Of a stretch of 64,000 nucleotides of DNA, positions 24,548-33,510 are shown one piece after another. Source of the DNA: an uncultured Lachnospiraceae bacterium. GTDB lineage: Bacteria; Bacillota; Clostridia; Lachnospirales; Lachnospiraceae. Below the pieces are notes generated by a model. The model saw only the letters and a list, made by a program, of their open reading frames with translations, was not told the DNA's origin and did no database searches. The number at the start of each line of letters is the position of its first letter. The first letter of the stretch is position 1. The position numbers and the translations under genes are program-made. Location of the stretch: NCBI GenBank assembly GCA_910578115.1, contig CAJTPO010000003.1, positions 124,001 through 188,000 on the forward strand, written 5' to 3'.

Positions 24548-26215
24548 CTATAGAACTCCGATATTCTTTCCGAACATGATAAAGAAAAACCCAAGCGGTA
24601 TCCGGGACAGCTCCTCTTCCCCGATCACCCGCAGTATCATCAGCATAGTCAGATCGAGAAAAACCCCCGCCACAATACCGGTGAGGATCGTAGCTGCCGC
24701 TCCTGCCGGTTCCAGCATAAATCTGGCAATCAACATCACTGCCAACCCGGATACGACAGCTGCCGCCGCCGGAAAGGCAACTCCTGACAACCAGTTTGGC
24801 TGATATTTCAGATTCCTGCTGACAGACAGGAAGTTCATCACACAAAAAACCGCGAAATAAGCAATCAATGCATAGATGATTCCGTCCACTCCAAGCAGCG
24901 CTTTCTGCACGAACAGCCAGGCGACGAACACATGCACGATCAAAGCGGCCAATATCGAAATGAACAATTCACGGAGCATATGCATCCTGAACAGAAGCTG
25001 TGCGAAAAAAAAGCTGAAACTGCACAGTACAATGATTACCGCTCCTTTCTGTATCCAGGAACCAACTGCCACCGTCTCATTTTTATACAGGCACTTTGCA
25101 ACAGCCTCGGCCAGAGCTGCCAGATAGACCGCTGTCGGAAACGCTGCGATAGACAATTTGCATACCGCCTTATCCAGCCGTTCTCTCATGACACGATAAT
25201 CTTCTTTATCATATGCATTTTTGATCTTACCGGTCATCATCGCTACACAAAGCAGACATAACGCCGCGCCTGCACCGATCAGTACCGAAAACTTACCATA
25301 ATAGACTCCCCAAGTCGCCGTGCGTATTTCTCCCAGTTCTTCCACCCTTTTATTCATGCAGTAATTAAACATACGCTGGTCGATCAGCATGAACACATTC
25401 GTGAAAACAGCGACGATCGCCGTCGGTAAGCAGTTCAAAAGAGCTGTTCTCTGGATGGTATACTTCGATTCTCCCCATTTACCACTCTCTGTCATAATCT
25501 TACTGCGCAGAGTCCTGGCATATAGCAAATAGATGACCAGAAGATAGATGGCCGTAATCACCTGAGAAAGCAGTACTCCCAGCATAGCACCCATCGCACC
25601 ATGGGCAAAACTGAATTCCGTATTCTGCCGCAGTGCGGAAACTTTAGTTCCATAAGCATAGAGCGTACTTCCACACCCAAGAGCACAGAAGAGCATGGAT
25701 ATCTTTTCTATATATTGTGAATGTGCTGTCAGCGTTCCCAGACCATAACCGTTGAAAAATCCGCGGAATGTCCCGATCACTGCTGCAAAAATAATCGATG
25801 GTGCAGCGACAGGCACTGCCATGCGACTCAAAGATTCCAGTATACCAAGTTCGGCTATCTTTGAGGACATGAAAACAATCATTGCCGCAAACACGATACT
25901 GATCAAAATATCCATGATAAAAACAGCAACAAATACTCTTTTGGCATTTCCATGCTGTTCCCGCTTCACCCTGTAGCGGATCATCCCGGATATGGCACCC
26001 GTCATACCGTATGATGTGATAAAAGTGACTAACATAAATATCTCAAACGCCGGCGCAAATAAACCCACTCCTGCATCACCTATCACCTTCGACAACGGAA
26101 TCCGCATGATAAGTAAGATAACATAGGACAGAATCCCAGCGGACTGGACCAACGGGGTTTTAATCGCTGCCACCGCAGAATTTCTCCGGGTGCCTGCTCT
26201 CTTTCGTACCTTCAT
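24548..26215 (-). CDS. Polysaccharide/lipid flippase of the MATE-MviN (SpoVB-like) superfamily
   Basis: 555 residues with about 14 membrane segments. The N-terminal pattern AGILSYVILLIMRIPLSKVI and DAGVGLFAPAFEIFMLV is that of SpoVB/MurJ-type oligosaccharide flippases, as is GTFRGFFNGYGLGTLTAHSQ in the fourth-fifth helix region. It probably moves a lipid-linked wall or capsule precursor across the membrane. It lies 57 bases after ybeY, at the place where dgkA/era are often found, and could cooperate with the glycosylation genes further along, though they are 6 kb apart. Whether it is lipid II-specific cannot be told. Confidence 0.8.
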   Translation of the reverse strand: MKVRKRAGTRRNSAVAAIKTPLVQSAGILSYVILLIMRIPLSKVIGDAGVGLFAPAFEIFMLVTFITSYGMTGAISGMIRYRVKREQHGNAKRVFVAVFIMDILISIVFAAMIVFMSSKIAELGILESLSRMAVPVAAPSIIFAAVIGTFRGFFNGYGLGTLTAHSQYIEKISMLFCALGCGSTLYAYGTKVSALRQNTEFSFAHGAMGAMLGVLLSQVITAIYLLVIYLLYARTLRSKIMTESGKWGESKYTIQRTALLNCLPTAIVAVFTNVFMLIDQRMFNYCMNKRVEELGEIRTATWGVYYGKFSVLIGAGAALCLLCVAMMTGKIKNAYDKEDYRVMRERLDKAVCKLSIAAFPTAVYLAALAEAVAKCLYKNETVAVGSWIQKGAVIIVLCSFSFFFAQLLFRMHMLRELFISILAALIVHVFVAWLFVQKALLGVDGIIYALIAYFAVFCVMNFLSVSRNLKYQPNWLSGVAFPAAAAVVSGLAVMLIARFMLEPAGAAATILTGIVAGVFLDLTMLMILRVIGEEELSRIPLGFFFIMFGKNIGVL

Positions 26216-26272
26216 AGTAAACCTCCATCATGCAAAAACACTGCTGGATCACAAAACCGCATGCAGTAATTT

Positions 26273-26776
26273 CTATAGATCACGCGTAATATGCAGCTGC
26301 TCCAATACCTCTTCCTGCTTTCTCTCCATAACCGCTGCTTCCTCGGGCGTCATATGGTCATATCCACACAGATGGAACATACTGTGCGCCGTCAAAAAAG
26401 CAAACTCCCGCAGAAGAGAATGTCCATATTCCTGCGCCTGCGCCACAACATGATCCGCCGACAGAATAATATCTCCCAACAGCAGTTCCCCGCTGTCCGG
26501 ATCAAAATATGCTGCCTCGTCCTCCTCAACTACAACGAAATTTCCCGCCATGTCAAAGGGGATATTCGGAAATGACAGCACGTCCGTCTCTCTGTCCAGC
26601 TCACGGTAATTTCTATTGTATTCCCGGATTCCCTCCCGATCTGTAAGAAGAAGATTTACGGTCGTCTCATAGGGACAGTTTTCCATTTCCAGCACCGTTT
26701 CCATGATCTGGTCCACAATCTTTTGCATTTCAAAAGGAAAAGTGAGGTCAACTTCGTTTTCAACGTAAGAAGTCAT
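26273..26776 (-). CDS. ybeY: Endoribonuclease YbeY, rRNA maturation factor
   Basis: Zinc-dependent single-strand endoribonuclease involved in 16S rRNA 3'-end maturation and ribosome quality control. 167 residues with the zinc-binding signature HSMFHLCGYDH (about 129-139) and the upstream RELDRETDVLSFPN. ATG 26776 lies inside the end of the HD-protein gene (overlap of 17 bases), with GAGGAG about 10 bases upstream; an in-frame ATG at 26797 is less consistent with homologues. It closes the conserved yqfC-yqfD-phoH-HD-ybeY block. Confidence 0.95.
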   Translation of the reverse strand: MTSYVENEVDLTFPFEMQKIVDQIMETVLEMENCPYETTVNLLLTDREGIREYNRNYRELDRETDVLSFPNIPFDMAGNFVVVEEDEAAYFDPDSGELLLGDIILSADHVVAQAQEYGHSLLREFAFLTAHSMFHLCGYDHMTPEEAAVMERKQEEVLEQLHITRDL

Positions 26777-27959
26777 AGTATAGTTTCTCCTCAACAAATA
26801 TCTTTTTCATTTCGTGAAGCTGTGCCAGCGATATTTCATTCTCCCACAGCTCGTCCGTTTCCATTTTCTTTTTGAATACGGTATCGATCAACTGGCTGTA
26901 ATCCAGCTGCGCCTTTGGATCTTTCTCAAACAGGTACAGAATCGAGGAAACAATACAATCTGCAAACAGTACCACTATTGTTTCACTTGACACCACCTTC
27001 TCGGATCCATCCACATATTCTTTCAATATTTTCTTCGTATTTGCCGGAAAATGATATTCGTCGCAGACAGCCGATACATTTTCCCAGCTGTTCTCCCCTT
27101 TTAATTTACCGATTCTGTGATAATAACCACATGCCTTAACGGCAGACGCATCCAGATGCAGGCGCTTGGCGATCCGATCGCCCAGATATGCCGTATGTAT
27201 CGCATGATAGTATTCTTCCCTCGACAGATTCTTAAGCTGTACTAAAAGCGGACATTCCGGATCATTGATCTCCATATATTTCTCCTGATCCTTATGGATC
27301 ACTGATGAACTGAATGCCTTCAAAATGATCAGCAGCAAAATACAACAGACGATCACATTGACCATTGGAATCGTATATTGATCCAGTGTAAGCTGTTCCT
27401 TCGAGAACAGAATCACATTGGCCGTCAGGCAAAGGACCAGCACCAGCAGGGATACGATAACCGGCAGGCCTACCAGAAAATCATCATTCAGATTAGAAAA
27501 CATGAGAATTCCCACCAGGCCACTGACAAAATAAAGCCAGAAAACGGTCATATCGCCACCCGAAAAATTAACTGCAAGAAGCAGACATACACTGCCCGCC
27601 GCCACACCCGTGACACCATTACTGAATACCCCGAGAAAGACAAAAATAACGAGAAAGGGCCACCCGGTTACCGGCAGCATCGGAAAAAAGACCGCCGCTG
27701 TCAGACTTCCCAGATACACCACCGCAAACTTGATATATTTTCCCTCATTCCGATAGATAAACAGACCCGTCACTTCGCTCAACAAATAAGCATAGATGAC
27801 AATGCCGGTTCCTGCCGATACCATCACCGTATTACGTATCAGAGTATCTGCAGCAGGCTGGTATAGAAGACTTCCCAGAAATGCGATCCCCCCTGCCAGC
27901 AAAAACAGGATACTGAATGTTACTATTCTCTTCACTCGATTTTTTTTACTTTTTTCCAC
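26760..27959 (-). CDS. PgpH-position membrane HD-domain protein with degenerate metal site
   Basis: 399 residues at the position usually held by the c-di-AMP phosphodiesterase PgpH between phoH and ybeY. It has about seven membrane segments (residues 10-215) and a cytoplasmic HD-like domain (about 250-385). Unlike PgpH it lacks the ~250-residue extracytoplasmic 7TMR-HDED domain. The HD dyad reads YYHRIGK (His281-Arg282), so the catalytic Asp is Arg; later His ligands (HV, HHG) are also not visible, while HAIHTAYLG and a late ADC remain. Catalysis is doubtful; a nucleotide-sensing or scaffold role is an inference. GTG 27959 overlaps the phoH stop by 14 bases with AGGAA upstream. Confidence 0.8.
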   Translation of the reverse strand: MEKSKKNRVKRIVTFSILFLLAGGIAFLGSLLYQPAADTLIRNTVMVSAGTGIVIYAYLLSEVTGLFIYRNEGKYIKFAVVYLGSLTAAVFFPMLPVTGWPFLVIFVFLGVFSNGVTGVAAGSVCLLLAVNFSGGDMTVFWLYFVSGLVGILMFSNLNDDFLVGLPVIVSLLVLVLCLTANVILFSKEQLTLDQYTIPMVNVIVCCILLLIILKAFSSSVIHKDQEKYMEINDPECPLLVQLKNLSREEYYHAIHTAYLGDRIAKRLHLDASAVKACGYYHRIGKLKGENSWENVSAVCDEYHFPANTKKILKEYVDGSEKVVSSETIVVLFADCIVSSILYLFEKDPKAQLDYSQLIDTVFKKKMETDELWENEISLAQLHEMKKIFVEEKLYYDFLR

Positions 27960-28959
27960 GATTATTATTCCTGCTTCTTAATTTTAGTTCACTGCGCCTT
28001 GTCTCCTTCGCCTCAAAATCCTCATATGCCTTGACGATCTTCTGAACAAGCGGATGCCTTACCACATCCTTACTGCTCAATTTACAAAACGCAATATCAT
28101 CGATCCTGGACAGCACTCTGGCGGCTATATCCAATCCTGACTTTGTATCCGGCGCAAGATCCTTCTGCGAGGCATCACCGGTCACCACTACTTTGGAGCC
28201 GAAACCGATACGTGTCAGAAACATCTTCATCTGAGCCGGCGTTGTATTCTGCGCCTCGTCCAGAATAATATAAGCGTTGTCAAGCGTCCGACCACGCATA
28301 TAGGCAAGCGGTGCCACCTCGATCAGTCCCTTCTCCATATTCCGGGCAAAACTCTCCGCCCCCATGATCTGGTAAAGGGCATCGTATAACGGACGCAGAT
28401 ACGGATCCACCTTACTTTGCAGATCACCCGGCAGAAAGCCAAGTTTCTCACCTGCCTCGATGGCCGGCCTTGTCAGAATGATCCGGCTGACCTCATTGTT
28501 CTTGAAAGCCGTAATCGCCATGGCCATGGCCAGATACGTCTTACCGGTTCCTGCCGGTCCGATGCCAAATACGATCATATGATCCCGGATCGCATCCACG
28601 TACTTTTTCTGTCCCAGAGTCTTGGGTTTAATCGGTTTACCGCTTACCGTATGACAGATACAGTCCCCGTCTATCTCCAGAAGCACATCTCCGCCGCTCT
28701 CTTTCTCGATCTCCAGCGCATAGTCCACACTCTGTTCTTCCAGAACGTTCCCCCGTTCCGATAATGTTAAAAGTTCACGCACAATATGCGACGCCTTCAT
28801 GACAGACTCCCGTTCCCCACTGATCCTTACTGCCCCGTCACGGTTTACGATCATCACGTGAAGGTCTTCCTCTATCTTCTTAATGTAAGCATCCCTTTTA
28901 CCGAAAAGATTCTGCATATGCTCCATCGGCATATCGATGCTGACTGTAAACTCCTCCAT
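27946..28959 (-). CDS. phoH: PhoH-family ATPase
   Basis: Cytoplasmic P-loop ATPase of the PhoH (YbeZ-like) family, associated with YbeY and RNA metabolism. 337 residues: an N-terminal KH-like region (TVSIDMPMEHMQNLFG), Walker A GIGPAGTGKTYLAM (about 130-143), and Walker B NAYIILDEAQNTTPAQMKM. The C-terminus is basic (RSELKLRSRNNNRGKK). ATG 28959 fits the family; the open frame continues upstream for 48 codons into yqfD but that part is non-homologous and basic. It lies 34 bases after yqfD and overlaps the HD-protein start. Confidence 0.95.
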   Translation of the reverse strand: MEEFTVSIDMPMEHMQNLFGKRDAYIKKIEEDLHVMIVNRDGAVRISGERESVMKASHIVRELLTLSERGNVLEEQSVDYALEIEKESGGDVLLEIDGDCICHTVSGKPIKPKTLGQKKYVDAIRDHMIVFGIGPAGTGKTYLAMAMAITAFKNNEVSRIILTRPAIEAGEKLGFLPGDLQSKVDPYLRPLYDALYQIMGAESFARNMEKGLIEVAPLAYMRGRTLDNAYIILDEAQNTTPAQMKMFLTRIGFGSKVVVTGDASQKDLAPDTKSGLDIAARVLSRIDDIAFCKLSSKDVVRHPLVQKIVKAYEDFEAKETRRSELKLRSRNNNRGKK

Positions 28960-28993
28960 CTCTCTTCTGCCTCTCTCCTTTGCAGGGATATCA

Positions 28994-30247
28994 TTATTCC
29001 CCGGCATCCTCTTCCTGTGGCACGTCATCTGTCTCCAATACCACCGGTTCCGTTTCCGTCGGTACAGATTCCACCGCCGCCTCTTCCAACTGCATACGGG
29101 CATTTAGCACCCAATTATTATCATACTTTTTTATTGTAACATTTTTTTCCGTAATTTGTACCCCTTTTTCATCTAAAGTTGCTGTAATTTTTCGCCACTC
29201 TTCCTGCATGATCGCATTCATCTCATCCGACGTGTGTTTCTTCTTCACCATCTCATATTCCTGAATCGTCTTTTCACCATAAAAAATGGGCAGATATAAG
29301 CGGTCCAGCAGACGAACCTGTTTCTTTTCTCCACTGATATCATACTGCTCATAAGGAACTTTTCCGAATCTTAGATTCCACTCTTTGTCATTGACACCAA
29401 GCATGATCATCTTTTTCTGTCTGCCTGAATACAATTTTTCATCATAAAGAATATCCCTTTTTACGGAAACCGATTCCGTATAGCGAAGCAAAATATCCGC
29501 ATCCGACTGCACGAACTGGTACTTTCTGACTGTAGTATCCTCATTGTAGACCGGTACTGCTCCGCTGACCAGAACATCTCCTTTTTCCACCGTATCCCCC
29601 AGCGCTACCTGCGGCACACCGCTTCTGGTAATAATATAGGATACGATTCCCGATTTTGTTGCGATAAGGTCTATTCCGTCTTCTCTCGTCGTCTCATTCT
29701 GCTCATAGTCCGGCATTTCATTTTCCTTGATGTGGATCAGAAGCGTAGTACCTTTTACCTGCACGGATGTCCATGTGATGATGTCGTGCTCTTCCCGCAG
29801 CGCTTTCTCCAGATCTTCTATCTGCAGCCGGCTCTTTTTCATAGCAACATGTACGCCCCTCTCATCCAGATAATCCAGCAGCACATCTTCTGTCAGGACA
29901 TAATTTCCCTCGATCTCAATATTCCAGATATAACCTGCCATGATCACCCAGAACAGAAGGCACCCCAGCAGACCGGCAACAAACATTTTCCGTTTCTGCA
30001 TTTTAGACATCAAAAAAGGCAGTCCATATTTCTGTAAAACGGCTGCCCTGGTTCCGGTCTTCTTCAGCAGCGGTTTCAATGCAAAAAAACCGCGTACACT
30101 GATCTTCATAGTATCATAATCACCGTGATTGACGATATCCCACACCAGAATATCATGATTTCCGCACAGATTCAACAGCCTTTCCGTGGAATATCCCCAT
30201 ACCTTGATCTTCACATAGCCTCGGATATACTGAACCCAATGAAGCAT
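28994..30247 (-). CDS. yqfD: Sporulation protein YqfD
   Basis: 417-residue membrane protein expressed in the mother cell in sporulating Firmicutes. N-terminal domain begins MLHWVQYIRGYVKIKVWG; a membrane segment lies near 88-112 (MFVAGLLGCLLFWVIMAGYI), followed by an extracytoplasmic part with GNYVLTEDVLLDYL and STERLLNL-type repeats. Late segments RLLDRLYLPIFYGEKTIQEY and EEWRKITATLDEKG are family features. ATG 30247 has GGGGGT 6 bases upstream. It follows yqfC by 17 bases, the canonical pair. Its presence suggests the organism or its recent ancestor forms spores. Confidence 0.92.
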   Translation of the reverse strand: MLHWVQYIRGYVKIKVWGYSTERLLNLCGNHDILVWDIVNHGDYDTMKISVRGFFALKPLLKKTGTRAAVLQKYGLPFLMSKMQKRKMFVAGLLGCLLFWVIMAGYIWNIEIEGNYVLTEDVLLDYLDERGVHVAMKKSRLQIEDLEKALREEHDIITWTSVQVKGTTLLIHIKENEMPDYEQNETTREDGIDLIATKSGIVSYIITRSGVPQVALGDTVEKGDVLVSGAVPVYNEDTTVRKYQFVQSDADILLRYTESVSVKRDILYDEKLYSGRQKKMIMLGVNDKEWNLRFGKVPYEQYDISGEKKQVRLLDRLYLPIFYGEKTIQEYEMVKKKHTSDEMNAIMQEEWRKITATLDEKGVQITEKNVTIKKYDNNWVLNARMQLEEAAVESVPTETEPVVLETDDVPQEEDAGE

Positions 30248-30264
30248 TTTTGCACCCCCATACA

Positions 30265-30564
30265 CTAGACATAGCGGACAGCTTCAATACTGCCGCTGAT
30301 CTTCATATCTTCATTGGTATAGTAATCGATCGACAACTGCCTGCCTTCAAAACAGATCTTACAGTTCTTACCCTGCAGCACGATGGATTCCTTTGTATAC
30401 TCCAGTATTCCCTTATAATTCTCTATGAAAGCTTCCCTGTTCCCGGTGACCGTGACGATCGAAGCTCCCAGCATCGTATCTTTGGGAAGTTTCAGAGACT
30501 CCACGATCAATTCTTTGGAACCGGATAAGGTTGGTATGGACAGTTTTCTATTATTCCTTCTCAT
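30265..30564 (-). CDS. yqfC: Sporulation protein YqfC (YabP family)
   Basis: 99-residue YabP/YqfC-family protein of the spore-coat/mother-cell programme. The family core is visible as MLGASIVTVTGNREAFIENY and ILEYTKESIVLQGKN. There is no strong Shine-Dalgarno before ATG 30564. In the 143-base gap upstream, GTATGATTT and CATATAGT recall the -35 and -10 of a sigma-E promoter, but the spacing is short and I do not call it. First gene of the yqfC-yqfD-phoH-HD-ybeY operon. Confidence 0.92.
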   Translation of the reverse strand: MRRNNRKLSIPTLSGSKELIVESLKLPKDTMLGASIVTVTGNREAFIENYKGILEYTKESIVLQGKNCKICFEGRQLSIDYYTNEDMKISGSIEAVRYV

Positions 30565-30707
30565 AGTTCACTATATGTTATGTCACACAAAATCATACCT
30601 TTATTCTCTCGCAATTCGATCGGGTACGGATTTATATGTCTGCAGCATATCCCTGATTCCAGAAATCTTTATGCACACAGCAGGCAATATCATAATGCCA
30701 GGGTTGC

Positions 30708-31187
30708 TCACTTATGATATGGTTCCCCATTTATAATGCGGTATCCCCTGTAAATCTGTTCTAACAGGATCACCCGCATCAACTGATGCGGAAAAGTCAT
30801 TTTAGAAAAGCTGACCGCATGGTCAGCTCTCTTACAAATTTCTTCATGCAGCCCCAACGAACCGCCAATGATAAATTGAATATGGCTGACTCCCTGCGTT
30901 GCCACCCTCTCCAATACAGCCGCAAATCCTTCCGAATCATATTCTCTACCCTGGATCTCCAAAGTGACCACCCAGGCATCCTCCCGAATATATTTCAGGA
31001 TTCTCTCAGCCTCTTTCCGGAGAATCAGCTGTTCCATCGCCACGCCCGCCTTATCCGGTGTTTTCTCGTCGTCCACCTGTACGATCTCCAGCCTGCAGTA
31101 ACGGCTGAGTCGTTTCTCATATTCCGCGATGGCTTCCCGATAAAATTTCTCTTTCACTTTACCAACTGCAATTACTGTTATCTTCAT
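30708..31187 (-). CDS. rlmH: 23S rRNA (pseudouridine1915-N3)-methyltransferase
   Basis: SPOUT-class methyltransferase acting on pseudouridine 1915 in helix 69 of 23S rRNA. 159 residues with ITVIAVGKVKEKFYREAIAE at the N-terminus, the SAM-binding trefoil-knot segment QFIIGGSLGLHEEICKRAD, and the C-terminal PHQLMRVILLEQIYRGYRI, ending in YHK as expected. ATG 31187 overlaps the stop of the zinc-ribbon gene by 4 bases (ATGA), so translation is coupled. Confidence 0.97.
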   Translation of the reverse strand: MKITVIAVGKVKEKFYREAIAEYEKRLSRYCRLEIVQVDDEKTPDKAGVAMEQLILRKEAERILKYIREDAWVVTLEIQGREYDSEGFAAVLERVATQGVSHIQFIIGGSLGLHEEICKRADHAVSFSKMTFPHQLMRVILLEQIYRGYRIINGEPYHK

Positions 31188-31885
31188 CTGTCCTCAAATA
31201 GCTTCTGGTAATACTCGTCCACAAAATGTTCCAGAAATGCTTCGTCCAAATTCATAAACTTGTTACTGATAATAGCTTTCATCCTGTCGGTACGCATAAA
31301 ATACTTCTGCTCCGCTCCGGCTTCTTCCATAAAAAGCTCCGCATCCAGCATTTCAACAGACAGATTATTCTCACACCACTTCGTCAACTCACTTAACAGG
31401 GAATCCTCAGACTTCGCCTTCACAAGCAAAATCCTGGAATTGCGCATGGATACAACGCCAAACACGATAAAGAGCACAAACATTGCCCCCATAACGCCAC
31501 ACACCAGATACTTCGTAGTGCTTTCATTCCGATACAGAGGAATAATTCCCGTAAATACAAGAAGAATGAAGATAAAACCCGTGATCCCCACGACCAGTAA
31601 TATGTATGCAGAAGATCTGTTATCCTCCGCCCTGGCCGCACTGTTCTGATAAGGATGATAAGCCGGTATCTCTTCTGCTTCCGGCATCGCCTCTGCGCCT
31701 TCCAGCCGGCTTCCCCGTTCCGCAGCATACATCCTCTGCAGACGCTCCAGCTTCTCCTGCTTTTGCTGCGCATCGCCTACATCACCGATCTCCTCATCCA
31801 GACTTTCTATCAGCGCGACATTACAGTCCGCACAACGCGCTATTCCTTCCCTGTACTCATTCTTACACACCGGACACCAAGGCAT
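31184..31885 (-). CDS. Zinc-ribbon membrane protein of unknown function
   Basis: 233 residues. The N-terminus is a zinc ribbon with two CxxC pairs, WCPVCKNEY and ARCADCNVAL. A charged helical linker (QQKQEKLERLQRMYAAE) leads to two membrane segments (about 115-137 and 147-167), followed by a C-terminal cytoplasmic region of about 70 residues. ATG 31885 is preferred with AAGGAG 10 bases upstream; a GTG at 31894 is too close to that RBS. It has a plausible promoter of its own (31972-32000) and is translationally coupled to rlmH. I do not recognise a function; similar domain layouts are common in Lachnospiraceae. Confidence 0.8.
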   Translation of the reverse strand: MPWCPVCKNEYREGIARCADCNVALIESLDEEIGDVGDAQQKQEKLERLQRMYAAERGSRLEGAEAMPEAEEIPAYHPYQNSAARAEDNRSSAYILLVVGITGFIFILLVFTGIIPLYRNESTTKYLVCGVMGAMFVLFIVFGVVSMRNSRILLVKAKSEDSLLSELTKWCENNLSVEMLDAELFMEEAGAEQKYFMRTDRMKAIISNKFMNLDEAFLEHFVDEYYQKLFEDR

Positions 31886-31971
31886 ATTGGTCACTCTCCT
31901 TATTGCAATTCGGATTTTCTCTTACGCAAAAGCATTATGAAAAATGCCATAATTATCCTTTACACAAGTCT

Positions 31972-32000
31972 ATTCTATAATCATTTTGCACGAATTGCAA
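31972..32000 (-). promoter_or_regulatory. Candidate promoter for the zinc-ribbon gene and rlmH
   Basis: Minus strand TTGCAA (31995-32000), 17 bases, TAGAAT (31972-31977), about 86 bases ahead of ATG 31885. The 177-base gap also shows AT-rich sequence but no further gene. Confidence 0.5.
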
Positions 32001-32062
32001 CACAAAACTAATACAGGTTCCATTTACCGCGGATGTTTTATTAATTTTCACGTCTCAACGGT

Positions 32063-33271
32063 TCACTTCGCTTCCGGTTTCAGTAGTTCACGCAATCCCT
32101 GATTCTTATTCTCAGATTTGTCTATGTCCATACACAGAGAGGGATCGTCGACTTTCTGCCATACAGAACATTCTCCGATTGCACTCATATCCCTCCACAG
32201 CGTAAACACTCCTTTCTCGGTTACACCGTTCCATTCTTCCACATTGCCCGTATAATCCACCGTATTGGCATACAACTCTCCGTCATACAGACCATCCGTG
32301 AAATTACCGACTACATTCTGCAGGATTCTCTCCCTTACCCGCAGTCTGGAGATATCTACATCATAATGCTCCGCTCCCTGTCCATTCGGCAGATCATTGG
32401 CCCAACTGCCGGAATAACTGTGCGCCATATATTTCCCCATGGCGTTTGTTTCGTCTTTCTGTCCGATATAGAATCGAAACCAGACACCCTCTCCGCTCCT
32501 TGCACCATCTGACCAGTCGCCATAGTAGTAGCTGTTCTTCTCGTATATGGCAAGACCCTTTCCCTCCGGCTGGCCATCACTGTTCACATCACCTGTGTAA
32601 TAGTACTGACCCGTGCCTTCCAGTTCTGAGGACAGCTTGACATACCGCTTCAGATGTGCCAGATCCCATATGGCATCCTGGTTATTATCTGCAAAATACG
32701 GCAGCGCTTCGTTCAGTATAAACTCTTTTGTATATGCCACATCATTCTCATCCTCTATATCGATCACGATCGCCGTCTTATCACCGTCAGCAGAGACAAA
32801 TTCGTCGCTTGCCGGCATATTCTCCGCCGAAGACCCCACCGTCTGACCGTTGTCCGTTCCATCCACCTGTTCCTGCTTCTCCGGAACCTTTACGACATCT
32901 GCCGTCCCCGATGCATCCTTAACAACATCATTCCGCTTCTGCTCCTGTGCATATTCTGTAATATTCTGCTGCAGATTCCCGTTAACGTCGGACACTTTCT
33001 TTCTCCCGGGTATAAGAAACAGCAGTACAATGATGCACAGCAAAAGCAGCACAATCACACCCAGTAATACCGTCGTCATATAGGGACGCTGCAGAAGTCC
33101 ATGCAGACCTGCCGCATCCTCCCCCGCCTCTTCCCGCTCAACCACATCCAGATCTTCTATCAACAGGTCATCTTTCCCGGTTTCCACTTCATGCTCCTTC
33201 TGTTTTCCTCCTCTGATATCATCCCGCCACTGCATTTCTTTTGAATGATCGTTCCGTTCCATCATATTCAT
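32063..33271 (-). CDS. Membrane-anchored MORN-repeat protein
   Basis: 402 residues. A ~63-residue acidic cytoplasmic head precedes one membrane helix (TTVLLGVIVLLLLCIIVLLF, about 67-86), so the remainder is outside. After a Glu/Asp-rich low-complexity linker comes a domain with MORN-type repeats: GTGQYYYTGDVNSDGQPEGK, YYYGDWSDGARSGEGVW and YSGSWANDLPNGQGAEHYD. MORN repeats in bacteria are generally structural or lipid/protein-binding; no enzymatic residue set is visible. There is no clear RBS at ATG 33271; the next Met codons are within 4 residues. It is flanked by the nfnAB terminator upstream. Confidence 0.78.
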   Translation of the reverse strand: MNMMERNDHSKEMQWRDDIRGGKQKEHEVETGKDDLLIEDLDVVEREEAGEDAAGLHGLLQRPYMTTVLLGVIVLLLLCIIVLLFLIPGRKKVSDVNGNLQQNITEYAQEQKRNDVVKDASGTADVVKVPEKQEQVDGTDNGQTVGSSAENMPASDEFVSADGDKTAIVIDIEDENDVAYTKEFILNEALPYFADNNQDAIWDLAHLKRYVKLSSELEGTGQYYYTGDVNSDGQPEGKGLAIYEKNSYYYGDWSDGARSGEGVWFRFYIGQKDETNAMGKYMAHSYSGSWANDLPNGQGAEHYDVDISRLRVRERILQNVVGNFTDGLYDGELYANTVDYTGNVEEWNGVTEKGVFTLWRDMSAIGECSVWQKVDDPSLCMDIDKSENKNQGLRELLKPEAK

Positions 33272-33289
33272 ATATCACACAACCTTCCC

Positions 33290-33308
33290 GGCAGGCCGCC
33301 AGGCGGCA
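33290..33308. repeat. Fragment of the structured intergenic repeat (hairpin 1 only), copy D
   Basis: A short palindrome, GCCGCC-A-GGCGGC, with flanking GGCAGG shares CCGCCAGGCGGCA with copies B and C but lacks the other two hairpins. It lies just upstream of the MORN-protein gene and may be a decayed remnant. The rest of the 239-bp gap 33272-33510 holds only the nfnB terminator. Confidence 0.45.
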
Positions 33309-33442
33309 CAACCAATCTGCTCTCCCTTCCTGTACATCCATCCGACAGACGCTTTCCTTCCTGTGTCTCCTCACCATTATAGCCTGCATTCCTTAAATAA
33401 CTACTATTGAAATTATTAAGATTTTCCTAACCTCTTTCATGA

Positions 33443-33470
33443 AAAGAGCCCGCCGCCCGGCAGACTCTTT
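33443..33470 (-). terminator. Intrinsic terminator of the nfnA-nfnB operon
   Basis: On the minus strand a 12-bp stem with two G-T pairs, AAAGAGTCTGCC / GGCGGGCTCTTT, a 4-base loop (33455-33458) and a following TTTT. It lies 41 bases past the nfnB stop. Confidence 0.85.
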
Positions 33471-33510
33471 CTCCTGTTCCATTTCCCGCTGTTATTTTAC
33501 TGCACGACAG

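Noticed and set aside
30565..30640. Sigma-E promoter ahead of yqfC
   Set aside because: GTATGATTT and CATATAGT resemble the boxes, but spacing is about 12 instead of 13-15 bases and the -10 matches only 6 of 8 positions.
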